64,000 nt of DNA from Dysosmobacter sp. Marseille-Q4140 (GCA_018228705.1 CP073694.1:2728001-2792000); one strand, 5' to 3'. Positions 51,914 to 60,133 are shown, counted from the first letter of the stretch. The notes: a model not told the origin generated them from the letters alone. A program made the numbers and translations.

Positions 51914-52078
51914 TTATGCTTCTGCCTCCTCCTGCTCCAGGTACCGTGCCTCCGCCGCCTCCTGCTGCGCGGAGATCAAAATGCTCCGGGCCGTTCCGAA
52001 ATCCTGCCGCTCCAGCGCCCGGAGCGCTTGTTCACTGGCGCGTACCATCTGAAAATACAGGTCTTTGTAGAAATCCAT
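51914..52078 (-). CDS. Small charged helical protein (54 aa), partner of divergent XRE regulator
   Basis: ATG at 52078, with GAGGTGATTGG upstream, opens a 54-residue protein (MDFYKDLYFQMVRASEQALR...). It is Glu/Ala/Gln-rich and helical, ending ARYLEQEEAEA. The N-terminal pattern matches the 59-residue protein at 414-593. Like that gene it is divergent from a small XRE protein across an AT-rich, palindromic gap. Function unknown. Confidence 0.7.
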   Translation of the reverse strand: MDFYKDLYFQMVRASEQALRALERQDFGTARSILISAQQEAAEARYLEQEEAEA

Positions 52079-52095
52079 CCAATCACCTCATAAAT

Positions 52096-52117
52096 AACTA
52101 TAAATATAGTAACTATA
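52096..52117. promoter_or_regulatory. Operator candidate between the 54-aa gene and the XRE gene
   Basis: ACTATA-AA-TATAGT (52097-52110) is a perfect inverted repeat, and AACTATA recurs at 52111-52117. It overlaps the leftward -10. Confidence 0.55.
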
Positions 52118-52134
52118 TTTAAGCGGATTGTCAA
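52106..52134 (-). promoter_or_regulatory. Promoter of the 54-aa gene
   Basis: TTGACA (52134-52129), 17-bp spacer, TACTAT (52111-52106). Confidence 0.7.
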
Positions 52135-52156
52135 TCTGTAACTTTCCAGATAGGGT
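52128..52156 (+). promoter_or_regulatory. Promoter candidate of the second XRE gene
   Basis: TTGTCA (52128-52133), 17-bp spacer, TAGGGT (52151-52156). Its -35 overlaps the leftward -35. Confidence 0.4.
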
Positions 52157-52175
52157 TATTGTGTGAGGTGAGGAT

Positions 52176-52418
52176 ATGGAGAAGAACCAGTCTGTCATGG
52201 CGATACGGGAATACGGCCGGGTCCATGTCCGCCTGCGGGAAGTTCTGGAACAGCGGCAGATGAAGCGCAACGCGCTGGCCAAGGCCGCCAACACCCGGTT
52301 TGAGGTGGTGGACAAATGGTTCCGGGACGATGTGGAGAAGATCGACGCGGATGTGCTGGCCCGGTTCTGCTTCGTCCTGGGCTGCCGGGTGGAGGACCTG
52401 CTGGAATATCGGGAATAA
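52176..52418 (+). CDS. XRE-family (Cro/CI-type) transcriptional regulator
   Basis: 80 residues, a single helix-turn-helix domain: VHVRLREVLEQRQMKRNALAKAANTRFEVVDKWFRDDVEKIDADVLARFCFVLGCRVEDLLEYRE. Close in size and arrangement to the regulator at 709-981 but with a different recognition helix (TRFEVVDKW), consistent with a different operator. ATG at 52176 follows GAGGTGAGG. Confidence 0.9.
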   Translation: MEKNQSVMAIREYGRVHVRLREVLEQRQMKRNALAKAANTRFEVVDKWFRDDVEKIDADVLARFCFVLGCRVEDLLEYRE

Positions 52419-52421
52419 AAG

Positions 52422-52449
52422 GCGGCGCCGTGCAAACGCACGGCGCCGC
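52422..52449. terminator. Bidirectional terminator
   Basis: GCGGCGCCGTGC / GCACGGCGCCGC, loop AAAC, between convergent XRE and aminotransferase genes. T-rich sequence follows on the plus side. Confidence 0.8.
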
Positions 52450-52458
52450 TTCATTTTC

Positions 52459-53595
52459 TTACAGGCTCTTGATGAACCGCTCGATCCGGTCCAGGCCCTC
52501 TTTCAGGTCCGCGTCGGAGTAGCAGTAGGACAGCCGGATGTACCCCTCGGTCCCGAAATAGATGCCGGGGATGGCGCCCACCAGGCTCTCTCTGAGCATC
52601 CGCTCGCAGAAGGTGATGGAGTCCATGCCGTACTTGCGCACGTCCACGAACACATAGAAGGCGCCCTGAGGCTCCTGGATGGCGAAGCCCATATCGGTCA
52701 GGCGCCGGTAGATGTAATCCCGCCGCTTGCGGAAGATCTCCACCATGGGGGCGGTGTCGCTCTCCAGGGCCTTGACGCAGGCGGGCTGGATGAAGGCGGG
52801 GACGGAGGTGACGGCGTATTGGTGGAACACCTCCAGCCGGCTCTTCACGGCCTTGTCCGCCAGCAGGTAGCCCACGCGCCAGCCGGTCATGGCATAGGGC
52901 TTGGAGAAGCTCTGGACAACCACGATCCGGTCCCGCATGTCCTGGTACTCGGCAAAACTGTGGTAGCCGTCCACATAGGTCAGCGTCCGGTACACGTCGT
53001 CGCAGATCACGAACACGGGCCGGTCCTTGAGCACCTCGTGGATGGCGTCCAGGGTCTCTTTGCTGTACATGCAGCCGGTGGGGTTGTTGGGGGAGGTCAG
53101 GATGATGGCCTTGGTCCGGGGGGTCAGGGCCGCCGCCAGGGCTGCGGGGTCGATCTGGAAGCCGTTGTCCTCCGTGGGCAGGAACACCGGCACGCCCCGG
53201 CACAGGCGGGTGATGGACTCGTACAGGCCGAAGGCGGGGGTGGGGATGATGACCTCGTCGCCGGGGTTGAGGAGGGTGTTGAAGGTGGCGGACAGCGCCT
53301 CCGTGGCGCCCACGGTCACCAGGATCTCGTCGGGGCCGTAGTGCAGGCCGTGGCGCTCCGCCTCAAACTTGGAGATGGCCTCCAGCAGGTAGGGGAAGCC
53401 GTTTCCGGGCGGATAGTGGGTGTCGTTGGCGTCCAGGGCGGCCTTGGCGGCCTCCTTGATGGGGTCCGGGGTGTTCAGATCCGGCTCCCCGATGGTCAGG
53501 GCGCAGGCGCCGGGGGTGTCCCGCACCAGAAAGGTGAACCGGCGGATGCCGGACAGCTCCACGTTCATGACCGCGTCATTGAGTCTCAGGTCCAT
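52459..53595 (-). CDS. Class I/II aminotransferase, probable PatA
   Basis: 378 residues. PLP-lysine K232 in SFSKPYAMTGWRVGY, with SPNNPTG (~168-174) and the C-terminal arginine in YIRLSY. GEPDLNTPDPI at the N-terminus is typical of the aspartate/PatA group. In organisms that use DapH and DapL, such an enzyme (PatA) aminates N-acetyl-2-amino-6-oxopimelate; location near those genes supports this. Other amino acids remain possible substrates. Confidence 0.83.
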   Translation of the reverse strand: MDLRLNDAVMNVELSGIRRFTFLVRDTPGACALTIGEPDLNTPDPIKEAAKAALDANDTHYPPGNGFPYLLEAISKFEAERHGLHYGPDEILVTVGATEALSATFNTLLNPGDEVIIPTPAFGLYESITRLCRGVPVFLPTEDNGFQIDPAALAAALTPRTKAIILTSPNNPTGCMYSKETLDAIHEVLKDRPVFVICDDVYRTLTYVDGYHSFAEYQDMRDRIVVVQSFSKPYAMTGWRVGYLLADKAVKSRLEVFHQYAVTSVPAFIQPACVKALESDTAPMVEIFRKRRDYIYRRLTDMGFAIQEPQGAFYVFVDVRKYGMDSITFCERMLRESLVGAIPGIYFGTEGYIRLSYCYSDADLKEGLDRIERFIKSL

Positions 53596-53626
53596 GGGTT
53601 TCACGCTCCTTTTTCTAATGAATTCC

Positions 53627-53655
53627 AGTATATGCGCCGGAAAAAGGGATGTCAA
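53627..53655 (-). promoter_or_regulatory. Promoter of the aminotransferase gene
   Basis: TTGACA (53655-53650), 17-bp spacer, TATACT (53632-53627). No L-box is seen here. Confidence 0.8.
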
Positions 53656-53691
53656 CGACTTCAAAACAATTTTTCTCTTCCGCGGAACAGA

Positions 53692-53719
53692 AAAAGGCCG
53701 CCCGTCAGGGCGGCCTTTT
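53692..53719 (-). terminator. Terminator of the CpcT-like operon
   Basis: AAAAGGCCGCCC, loop GTCA, GGGCGGCCTTTT. Confidence 0.92.
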
Positions 53720-53730
53720 CGGCGGATGCA

Positions 53731-54288
53731 TTACCGGCAGCGGCGGTATTCCAGGGGCTGGTCATAGCCGAAGGTCCGCTTGCCGTTCATTTCCATGGAC
53801 TCGGAAACCACCAGAACCTCGGGGGTGAACCGCTCCCACAGCTTGAATTTCAGCACGGGGGTGAACATGCTCTCGCTGCCGCCCTCCCAGCCGCCGTCCC
53901 TGTACTCGTACAGGGCGGGGGTGAACTTGGCGGAGGGGGTCAGGTCGGCGTAGTTCAGACGGCCCAGGCTCTCCGCCCGGAAGGTCTCCTTGGTGTAGGG
54001 GGCGGGCATGTCGTAGCTGGTCAGCTTCACCCGGCCGCCCGGCTCCAGGGTGAAGAGGAACAGGTGGGGCATGGGGTTGGTGCGGCCGTTCACGGTGTAG
54101 TCGCTCTCCTCCAGCATAAAGACGCCGTCAAAGTTCTCCGGCAGGCCGTCAATGCGGTCGTTGAGGACGGTGTTCACGTGGCGTGCGGCGGGGTAGCCCT
54201 CCACACCCTGGGCCTGGAAGGCCGCCAGCTGGTCCCGGTTATCAAAGGTGCCGGTCAGCAGGGAGACGAATTCCTGAAGTGCGTTGAT
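53731..54288 (-). CDS. CpcT/CpeT-family protein with a probable AUC start
   Basis: 185 residues if begun at ATC 54288. LTGTFDNRDQLAAFQ, HVNTVLNDRIDGLPENFDGVFMLEESDYTVNGRTNPMPHLFLFT, and FTPALYEYRDGGWEGG match the CpcT/CpeT (chromophore lyase-like) family. No phycobilins are expected here; the bacterial role is unknown. The frame has no ATG, GTG or TTG between the upstream gene's stop (54312-54310) and a GTG at 54204, which would delete the conserved N-terminus. ATC at 54288 lies 6 nt after AAGGA. It follows the membrane-protein gene by 21 bp. Confidence 0.8.
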   Translation of the reverse strand: MNALQEFVSLLTGTFDNRDQLAAFQAQGVEGYPAARHVNTVLNDRIDGLPENFDGVFMLEESDYTVNGRTNPMPHLFLFTLEPGGRVKLTSYDMPAPYTKETFRAESLGRLNYADLTPSAKFTPALYEYRDGGWEGGSESMFTPVLKFKLWERFTPEVLVVSESMEMNGKRTFGYDQPLEYRRCR

Positions 54289-54309
54289 AAAAATTCCTTC
54301 TTTCTGTTC

Positions 54310-56181
54310 TCAGGCGGCGTTCTCCGCCGTCTGGCCGGGGGATGTGTCTGTTTGGGCTGATGAGCCGTAGTAGTCGCCCAGGCTCTCGGCACGGAAAATG
54401 GTGTACAGCACCACCTTGTCTCCGCCGCTCCCAACGGTCAGCTCCTGCGGGGTCTGGTTCCGGTCAAAGCTGATGAGCACACCGTCTCCCACCTGCAGCA
54501 TGGCCACCCTGGGATCGTCCGCCGCGCTGATCTGGTAGTAGACCGCGCCATGCTCCGCGTTTTCACCGGCGCCCAGGAAATACTGGGTGCTGCCGCCGAT
54601 GACCGCCGTGCGGATATCCGTGATCTCAAACTGGGCGGGCCCCAGGTCTCTGTCACCGGACTGATCCACCCCGGCCTCCTCCTGTTTGATAATGCCGTTG
54701 TCCGCCAGGGCTTGGCGGTAGCTGGTCTCGCAGGCGGCCACGGTGGCGCCGGTGGAGACGATGGAGTACTGCTGGACGTTGACCATGGCATACATCTTCA
54801 CCAGGCCGTCCTCGCCCTTGAGGGCCATGAAGTAGGTGGGCTGGTCCGCCACGTTCAGCAGCAGGGGGAAGGTGGCGATATAGCGCATCTGCTGGACCTG
54901 GCTCTGGGCGCTGGCCTGGGCGGAGGACTCCGTGGCACCGGCCACCGTGTAGAACTTGGTCTCCTTGGTCCGCTGGTTGCTCAGCAGGAAGCCGATATTG
55001 GACTGATCGGAGGTGACGGAGGTGACGCCGGTGTACATATACACGTCGTCCCCGATGGCGATATAGTTATAGCCGTCGGTGGTGACCTTCACGTCCCGCT
55101 GGCCGAAGATGGAGTTCAAAAAGCCGTTGGCGTACATGCCGTAGTAGTCGTACTGCTCCATAATGAGGTCCGCCACGTACACCTGGTCCACCCAGGAGGG
55201 GACCTCCTCATAGTACTGGCTCTCGCCGGTGACGGCGTTGACCAGCACGGCGCCGTGGATGTCGGTGCCGCCGAAGAGGCCGATGGTTTTGACCATCCGG
55301 GGGCAGACCCAGAAGGGCGTGCCCTCCTCGTCGATTTCAAAGACGGGGTTGGCGAACATATAGGTGGGGTAATGGAACCGCAGGTGCCGCTGGAGATTTC
55401 GGCCGAAGTGCTCGGCGGTGGTGTAGCGGATGCCCTCCTCCAGGCGCACCACCTCCACGTCCTGGGTCACCATGTCCACAATCAGGTAGGCCGGCAGACC
55501 CTCGGAGCGGTTGGTGAACCACTTGATAAGGTCGGCGTATTCCAACGTCGCCACCCGCACAGGACGACCCTGATAGTTGATCTGGGTGAAGCCCTCCTGG
55601 ACCTCGAACTGGGACACCATGTCCGCCAGCTCGCCCAGCTTCCGGGTAGCCAGACGCTCGGCGGAGTCCTTGTCCACCATGGGGATCTGGTCATAGGAGA
55701 TCTCCTCCACCTCGGCGGCGAAATCGCCGGACTCGACCGTGAGGAGCTTGGCATAGCTGCCGGCCCGGATCACCACCCAGGAGCTGGCAGCGCCCACCAG
55801 GATCACGGCGATCAGTGCCGCCACGGCGAAGAAGGGGATGGTGCACTGCTTTTTCACAAAGTGGAAATAGCCCTTGGCACCGTCTCCCTGGAAACCGGAG
55901 GTGAACACGGCGCACACGCAGTACACCGCGCAGACCAGGAAGAGGAACACATACAGCTCCTCGGCGTGGAAGTTCAGGGCGGGCAGCTCGATATAGAAAT
56001 AGCCCAGGGCGAATACCAGTGTGACCAGCAGGTTGATGGCGATGCGCCCGGCGGGGCTGCCCACGGCCTTGCGGGGTTTGCGGGGCTTTTTGGATGGGGG
56101 CGTGAAGCCGCCCGGATTGTTCTGGGCGCCCGCACCAAAATTCCCGAAGTCGAATCCGCCGAAATTGAATTGGATCGGCAT
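54310..56181 (-). CDS. Large membrane-anchored protein of unknown function
   Basis: 623 residues. A Gly/Asn/Phe-rich N-terminus (MPIQFNFGGFDFGNFGAG) and a basic patch lead to three membrane helices (~48-70, 76-98, 118-142). A ~470-residue soluble region without recognised catalytic motifs follows. Similar proteins are conserved but uncharacterised in Oscillospiraceae. It forms an operon with the CpcT-like gene; both proteins contain an FRAESLG segment (VLYTIFRAESLGDYY here). Own promoter upstream. Confidence 0.7.
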   Translation of the reverse strand: MPIQFNFGGFDFGNFGAGAQNNPGGFTPPSKKPRKPRKAVGSPAGRIAINLLVTLVFALGYFYIELPALNFHAEELYVFLFLVCAVYCVCAVFTSGFQGDGAKGYFHFVKKQCTIPFFAVAALIAVILVGAASSWVVIRAGSYAKLLTVESGDFAAEVEEISYDQIPMVDKDSAERLATRKLGELADMVSQFEVQEGFTQINYQGRPVRVATLEYADLIKWFTNRSEGLPAYLIVDMVTQDVEVVRLEEGIRYTTAEHFGRNLQRHLRFHYPTYMFANPVFEIDEEGTPFWVCPRMVKTIGLFGGTDIHGAVLVNAVTGESQYYEEVPSWVDQVYVADLIMEQYDYYGMYANGFLNSIFGQRDVKVTTDGYNYIAIGDDVYMYTGVTSVTSDQSNIGFLLSNQRTKETKFYTVAGATESSAQASAQSQVQQMRYIATFPLLLNVADQPTYFMALKGEDGLVKMYAMVNVQQYSIVSTGATVAACETSYRQALADNGIIKQEEAGVDQSGDRDLGPAQFEITDIRTAVIGGSTQYFLGAGENAEHGAVYYQISAADDPRVAMLQVGDGVLISFDRNQTPQELTVGSGGDKVVLYTIFRAESLGDYYGSSAQTDTSPGQTAENAA

Positions 56182-56219
56182 GAAGTCGCTCCTTTCTCTT
56201 CTTTTAAAAATTGAAATTC

Positions 56220-56248
56220 ATGATACAGGAAAAGTGTGAATAAATCAA
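56220..56248 (-). promoter_or_regulatory. Promoter of the membrane protein-CpcT operon
   Basis: TTGATT (56248-56243), 17-bp spacer, TATCAT (56225-56220). Confidence 0.65.
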
Positions 56249-56310
56249 GTATCCCTCACAGGCCATTCCTGATTCCTCCGGAAGAAAGGTACCGTCCGGT
56301 AAAAAGCATG

Positions 56311-56343
56311 GAAAAAGCGGCCCCGCCAAAAGGCGGGGCCGCT
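56311..56343 (-). terminator. Terminator of the sugar ABC transporter operon
   Basis: AGCGGCCCCGCC, loop AAAA, GGCGGGGCCGCT, T-run on the minus strand. Confidence 0.92.
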
Positions 56344-56371
56344 GCAATAGAAACATCTGTGCGGAAGGGGA

Positions 56372-57379
56372 TTACTGAGCAGCCATCTTCCGGGCCTTGG
56401 CCTCAGCCTTGTTGCGGAACACGTCGATGGTGACCGCCAGGATGATGACGGCGCCGATGACGATGTACTGCACGTTGGTCTGAGCACCCATCAGGTTCAG
56501 GCCGTTGCGGATAACGGCCATCAGCAGAGCGCCGATCAGGGTGCCCCAGATGGTGCCCTTGCCGCCGGTGAAGGAGGCGCCGCCGATGATGCAGGCCGCG
56601 ATGGCGTCGGTATCGTAGGTGGAGCCGGCATTGCCGTTGGCGGAGGCCAGACGGCCCACGGACACCACACCGGCAAGACCCGCAGTGAAGCCGGAGAGGG
56701 CATACACGAAGGTCAGCACGTTCTTGGAGGGGATACCGGACAGCCGGGCAGCCTCGGGGTTGCCGCCCACGCAGTAAATCTGACGGCCCAGAGCAGACCG
56801 GGTCAGGAACACGTGGAAGATAGCGAACACCACCAGCACCAGAATGAAGCTGAAGGGGATGCCGGGGAAGCTGCCGAACTTGAGCACGGAGCCGCTGCCA
56901 ATCCACATCAGGCCGTCCACGCCAGTGTTGGTGAAGGCGATGGACTTGGAGCCGGTGATGACCAGGGCAACGCCCCACAGCACGTTCTTCATACCCAGAG
57001 TGGAAACGAAGGGATGGGGCAGATCCAGACGGGTGAGCAGCGTGCCGTTCATGAAGCCGGCGAAGGTGCTCACAGCCAGGCCAACCACGATCAGAGCCAC
57101 GGGGTTGGTGATGCCGAAGTTCTGGACCATGACGCCGATGGTGCAGGTGCACAGCACGCAGTTGGAGCCCACGGACAGGTCGATGCCGGCGGTGATCAGG
57201 GCGCACAGCATACCGGCGGCGATCAGGCAGTTGATGGACGCCTGCTTCAGGATGTTCATAATGTTGCTGAGCTTCGGGAACTTATCCGGCATCAGGGCAC
57301 AGAAGATGATGATCAGAATGACCAGGGCCAGCAGAGTGCCCAGCTTTTGCAGAAGCTCTTTCCCAGAATTCTTTTTCAT
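56372..57379 (-). CDS. Ribose/inositol-type ABC transporter permease
   Basis: 335 residues with eight to ten membrane helices. LIAAGMLCALITAGIDLSVGSNC is the conserved RbsC segment, and YALSGFTAGLAGVVSVGRLASANGNAG...IAACIIGGASFTGGKGTIWGTLIGALL is the coupling region. One permease is enough for this transporter class, as a homodimer. Begins 1 bp after the ATPase gene. Substrate inferred to be myo-inositol from the divergent iol genes. Confidence 0.95.
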   Translation of the reverse strand: MKKNSGKELLQKLGTLLALVILIIIFCALMPDKFPKLSNIMNILKQASINCLIAAGMLCALITAGIDLSVGSNCVLCTCTIGVMVQNFGITNPVALIVVGLAVSTFAGFMNGTLLTRLDLPHPFVSTLGMKNVLWGVALVITGSKSIAFTNTGVDGLMWIGSGSVLKFGSFPGIPFSFILVLVVFAIFHVFLTRSALGRQIYCVGGNPEAARLSGIPSKNVLTFVYALSGFTAGLAGVVSVGRLASANGNAGSTYDTDAIAACIIGGASFTGGKGTIWGTLIGALLMAVIRNGLNLMGAQTNVQYIVIGAVIILAVTIDVFRNKAEAKARKMAAQ

Positions 57380-57380
57380 A

Positions 57381-58883
57381 TCAGTCTAACTCTCCTCCCC
57401 AGGCCGCTTTCATGATATCCTCAGAGTTGAAGTGCGGGGTGTCACGGTCAATGTTGGCCATGACGCGGCCGCCCCGCATGACCACCACATGGTCGCTCAT
57501 GGCCAGGATCTCCGGAAGCTCGGAGGAGACCATGATGACGCATTTGCCGGCCTTGACCAGGTCGTTCATGACGCGGTAAACCTCGATTTTGGCACCCACG
57601 TCGATGCCGCGGGTGGGCTCGTCGAAGATGAAGATGTCCGCGTCGGTGTTGACCCACTTGCCGATGACCACCTTCTGCTGGTTGCCGCCGGAGAGCTGGG
57701 CCGTCACCTCGTCCAGAGACGGGGTCTTGATCTTCAGAGCCTCCACGTTTTCCCGGCCGGAGGCCTCGATCTTGCTCTTGTTCAGGAAGGGGCCGTTGGA
57801 AAAGCCCTTCATGTTGGCCAGGATCAGGTTGGTGCGCACGTCCAGGGACAGCACCAGGCCCTGGCCCTTGCGATCCTCGGTGAGGAACGCAATCTTTTTC
57901 TGGATGGCGTCTTTGGGAGAGCGGATATGTACCTTCTCGCCCTTGACGTAGACCTCGCCGCTGTCCAGCTTATCGGCGCCGAACACGGCCCGCATGGTCT
58001 CCGTCCGCCCGGCGCCCACCAGGCCGGCAAAGCCGGTGATCTGGCCCGCGTGGGCCTGGAAGGAGACGTCGTGGAGCACACCGGCCTCGTTGAGATTCCG
58101 GCCCTCCAGCCACACGTCGCCCTTGACGCCGAACTCCTTGGGATAGAGGTTGTCCAGAGTCCGGCCCACCATGGCGTTGATCAGGGAGTCCTCGGTCATA
58201 TTGCCGATGTCCTCGGTGACGATGTGCTCGCCGTCCCGCATGACGGTGACACGGTCGCACAGCTCGAAGAGCTCCTCCAGTTTATGAGAGACGAACAAAA
58301 TGGCCACGCCCTTGGCCTTGAGGCCACGGACAGTCTCCATCAGCTGGGCGATCTCTTCCTTGCCCAGAGAGGAGGTGGGTTCGTCCATGATGATCAGCTT
58401 GGCGTCCAGGGACACAGCCTTGGCGATCTCCACCATCTGCTGCTGGCCCACGCCCAGCTTGCCGCTTTCCATTCTGACATTGATTTCCGGATGGCCCAGC
58501 GTCTTCAGGGCGGCCTCTGCCTCCGCGTGCATTCTGGGATAGTCCAGAAGGCCGTTTTTCTTGATGGCGCGTCCCATAAAAACGTTATCCGTCACAGACA
58601 GCTGCTTGACGATGTTCAGCTCCTGGTAGACACAGGCGATACCGGCTTCGCGGGATTGGACGGGATTGCGGAAGGCCTTTTTCTGGCCATCCACGAAGAT
58701 CTCGCCCTCCTCAGGCGTGTGGACGCCGGTGAGCACCTTGATGAGGGTGGACTTGCCGGCGCCGTTCTCACCGATCAGGCCGTGGATCTCTCCCGGCCGG
58801 ATACCAATGGACATGTTTTTCAATGCGACGACACCAGGAAAACGTTTGGTAATGTTTTTTAGCTCGACCACATACTCACTCAT
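57381..58883 (-). CDS. Sugar ABC transporter ATPase (RbsA/MglA type)
   Basis: 500 residues with two fused ABC domains. The first has Walker A GENGAGKST (38-46) and Walker B LIIMDEPTSSL. The second has a degenerate Walker A (GLVGAGRTE), signature LSGGNQQKV and IFIFDEPTRGID. This asymmetry is normal for RbsA/MglA. ATG at 58883 follows AGGAACGAGG. Middle gene of the transporter operon. Confidence 0.96.
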   Translation of the reverse strand: MSEYVVELKNITKRFPGVVALKNMSIGIRPGEIHGLIGENGAGKSTLIKVLTGVHTPEEGEIFVDGQKKAFRNPVQSREAGIACVYQELNIVKQLSVTDNVFMGRAIKKNGLLDYPRMHAEAEAALKTLGHPEINVRMESGKLGVGQQQMVEIAKAVSLDAKLIIMDEPTSSLGKEEIAQLMETVRGLKAKGVAILFVSHKLEELFELCDRVTVMRDGEHIVTEDIGNMTEDSLINAMVGRTLDNLYPKEFGVKGDVWLEGRNLNEAGVLHDVSFQAHAGQITGFAGLVGAGRTETMRAVFGADKLDSGEVYVKGEKVHIRSPKDAIQKKIAFLTEDRKGQGLVLSLDVRTNLILANMKGFSNGPFLNKSKIEASGRENVEALKIKTPSLDEVTAQLSGGNQQKVVIGKWVNTDADIFIFDEPTRGIDVGAKIEVYRVMNDLVKAGKCVIMVSSELPEILAMSDHVVVMRGGRVMANIDRDTPHFNSEDIMKAAWGGELD

Positions 58884-58957
58884 GCGATTACCTCGTTCCT
58901 TTCCTGATTTCTTCGGTTCCCGCCGCCGCGGGAGGAGAAAAGAGTTTGCGCGGAACG

Positions 58958-58993
58958 GGAATTTGGCGGCAGACATCGCTGCCGCCAAATTCC
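58958..58993 (-). promoter_or_regulatory. 15-bp stem-loop between binding-protein and ATPase genes
   Basis: GGAATTTGGCGGCAG, loop ACATCG, CTGCCGCCAAATTCC, a perfect stem with no U-run. Such hairpins after binding-protein genes commonly stabilise the upstream mRNA so that more binding protein is made. Confidence 0.75.
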
Positions 58994-59029
58994 ACAGTTC
59001 TGTTCAGATGTACCGATTTGCCGAAAGGC

Positions 59030-60034
59030 TTAGCCCTTCATGGCGGCCAGGCTGTCCAGGTACTCCTGGCCGTTCTCGGCGGTGACGACCTCGACGGGGG
59101 CGTTGATGACCTCGTCCACGGTCTCGTCGTTGATGGCCTTCAGAGCGGCCTCAACAGCCTGATAGCCCATCTGATAGGGCTGCTGGGCGACGGTGGCCTT
59201 GACCATCTCGCCGGCCAGGATCAGGTCCACGGCGGACTGGTTGCCGTCGAAGCCGACAATGATCATGTCCTCAACGCCGGCGGACTTGCAGGCGTTCATG
59301 GCGCCGATAGCGGTGTCGTCGTTGTGGCACAGGACGATGTCGATCTGATCGGGATAGGCGTTGAGCAGGTCCTCCATGGTCTTGGTGGCGCCGTCAGTGG
59401 TGTTCTGGCCGGACAGAGCCTCCAGAACCTCGATGCCGGCCTCAGCGCAGGCGGCTTCATAGCCCTCGCGGCGCATGTTGGAGGTGTTGTCGCCCTCCTG
59501 GCCGTAGATGATGACGGCCTTGGCGCCCTCGCCGGCCTGCTCAGCGGCCCACAGGCCACCCTGCTTGGCGGCGTCCACGTTGGAGGTGCCGACGAAGGAG
59601 GTCTGACCCTCGATGCCAACGTTGGTGTCGACGGACAGAACGGGGATCACGCCGATGGAGCTGGCCAGAGCACCGGAAGCGGCGCCGGCGTCATTGGGGG
59701 CAACGATGATGGCGTCGCAGCCGGCGCCGATCTGCTGCTCGATCATAGCGACCTGCTGCTCGATCTCGCTCTCAGCGCCGGGGCCGACAACGGTCACCTT
59801 GACGCCCAGGTCAGCGGCGGCAGCGTCGCAGCCGGCCTTCACATAGCCCCAGTACTCGGAGGACAGGGTCTTCAGGACGACGGCAATCTCCACGTCGCTG
59901 GCAGCGGCGGCGTCGTCAGTGGTCTCTTCAGTGGCGGTGTCATCAGTGGTCTCCTCGGTAGCGGTGTCGCCGCCGCAGGCCACCAGGGACAGAGCCATGA
60001 TCAGAGCCAGGAACAGTGCAAAGAGTTTTTTCAT
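59030..60034 (-). CDS. Sugar-binding lipoprotein (RbsB/periplasmic-binding type)
   Basis: 334 residues. Lipobox LSLVAC with Cys20, an acidic linker with a repeated TEETTDD, then a class B periplasmic-binding fold: VLKTLSSEYWGYVKAGCDAAAADLG, AMIEQQIGAGCDAIIVAPNDAG, FVGTSNVDAAKQGG, LCHNDDTAIGAM and VGFDGNQSAVDLI. Related to ribose and inositol binding proteins. ATG at 60034 follows AAAGGAG. First gene of the transporter operon. Confidence 0.95.
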   Translation of the reverse strand: MKKLFALFLALIMALSLVACGGDTATEETTDDTATEETTDDAAAASDVEIAVVLKTLSSEYWGYVKAGCDAAAADLGVKVTVVGPGAESEIEQQVAMIEQQIGAGCDAIIVAPNDAGAASGALASSIGVIPVLSVDTNVGIEGQTSFVGTSNVDAAKQGGLWAAEQAGEGAKAVIIYGQEGDNTSNMRREGYEAACAEAGIEVLEALSGQNTTDGATKTMEDLLNAYPDQIDIVLCHNDDTAIGAMNACKSAGVEDMIIVGFDGNQSAVDLILAGEMVKATVAQQPYQMGYQAVEAALKAINDETVDEVINAPVEVVTAENGQEYLDSLAAMKG

Positions 60035-60094
60035 GCTTCTTTTCTCCTTTTCGCGTTTGTTTCGACTTTCGCCGACTTGAAAATTCCGGAACCT

Positions 60095-60133
60095 GTGAAC
60101 GGTAAAATCGATTAACAAAAGTCCCGGTGAACG
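60095..60133. promoter_or_regulatory. GTGAACG repeats downstream of the transporter promoter
   Basis: GTGAACG at 60095-60101 and 60127-60133, 32 bp (three helical turns) apart. A third copy is at 60498-60504. Confidence 0.4.

Noticed and set aside
51828..52052. Plus-strand frames through the nested palindrome and the 54-aa gene
   Set aside because: They cross the palindrome, lack start signals, and oppose a better supported small gene.
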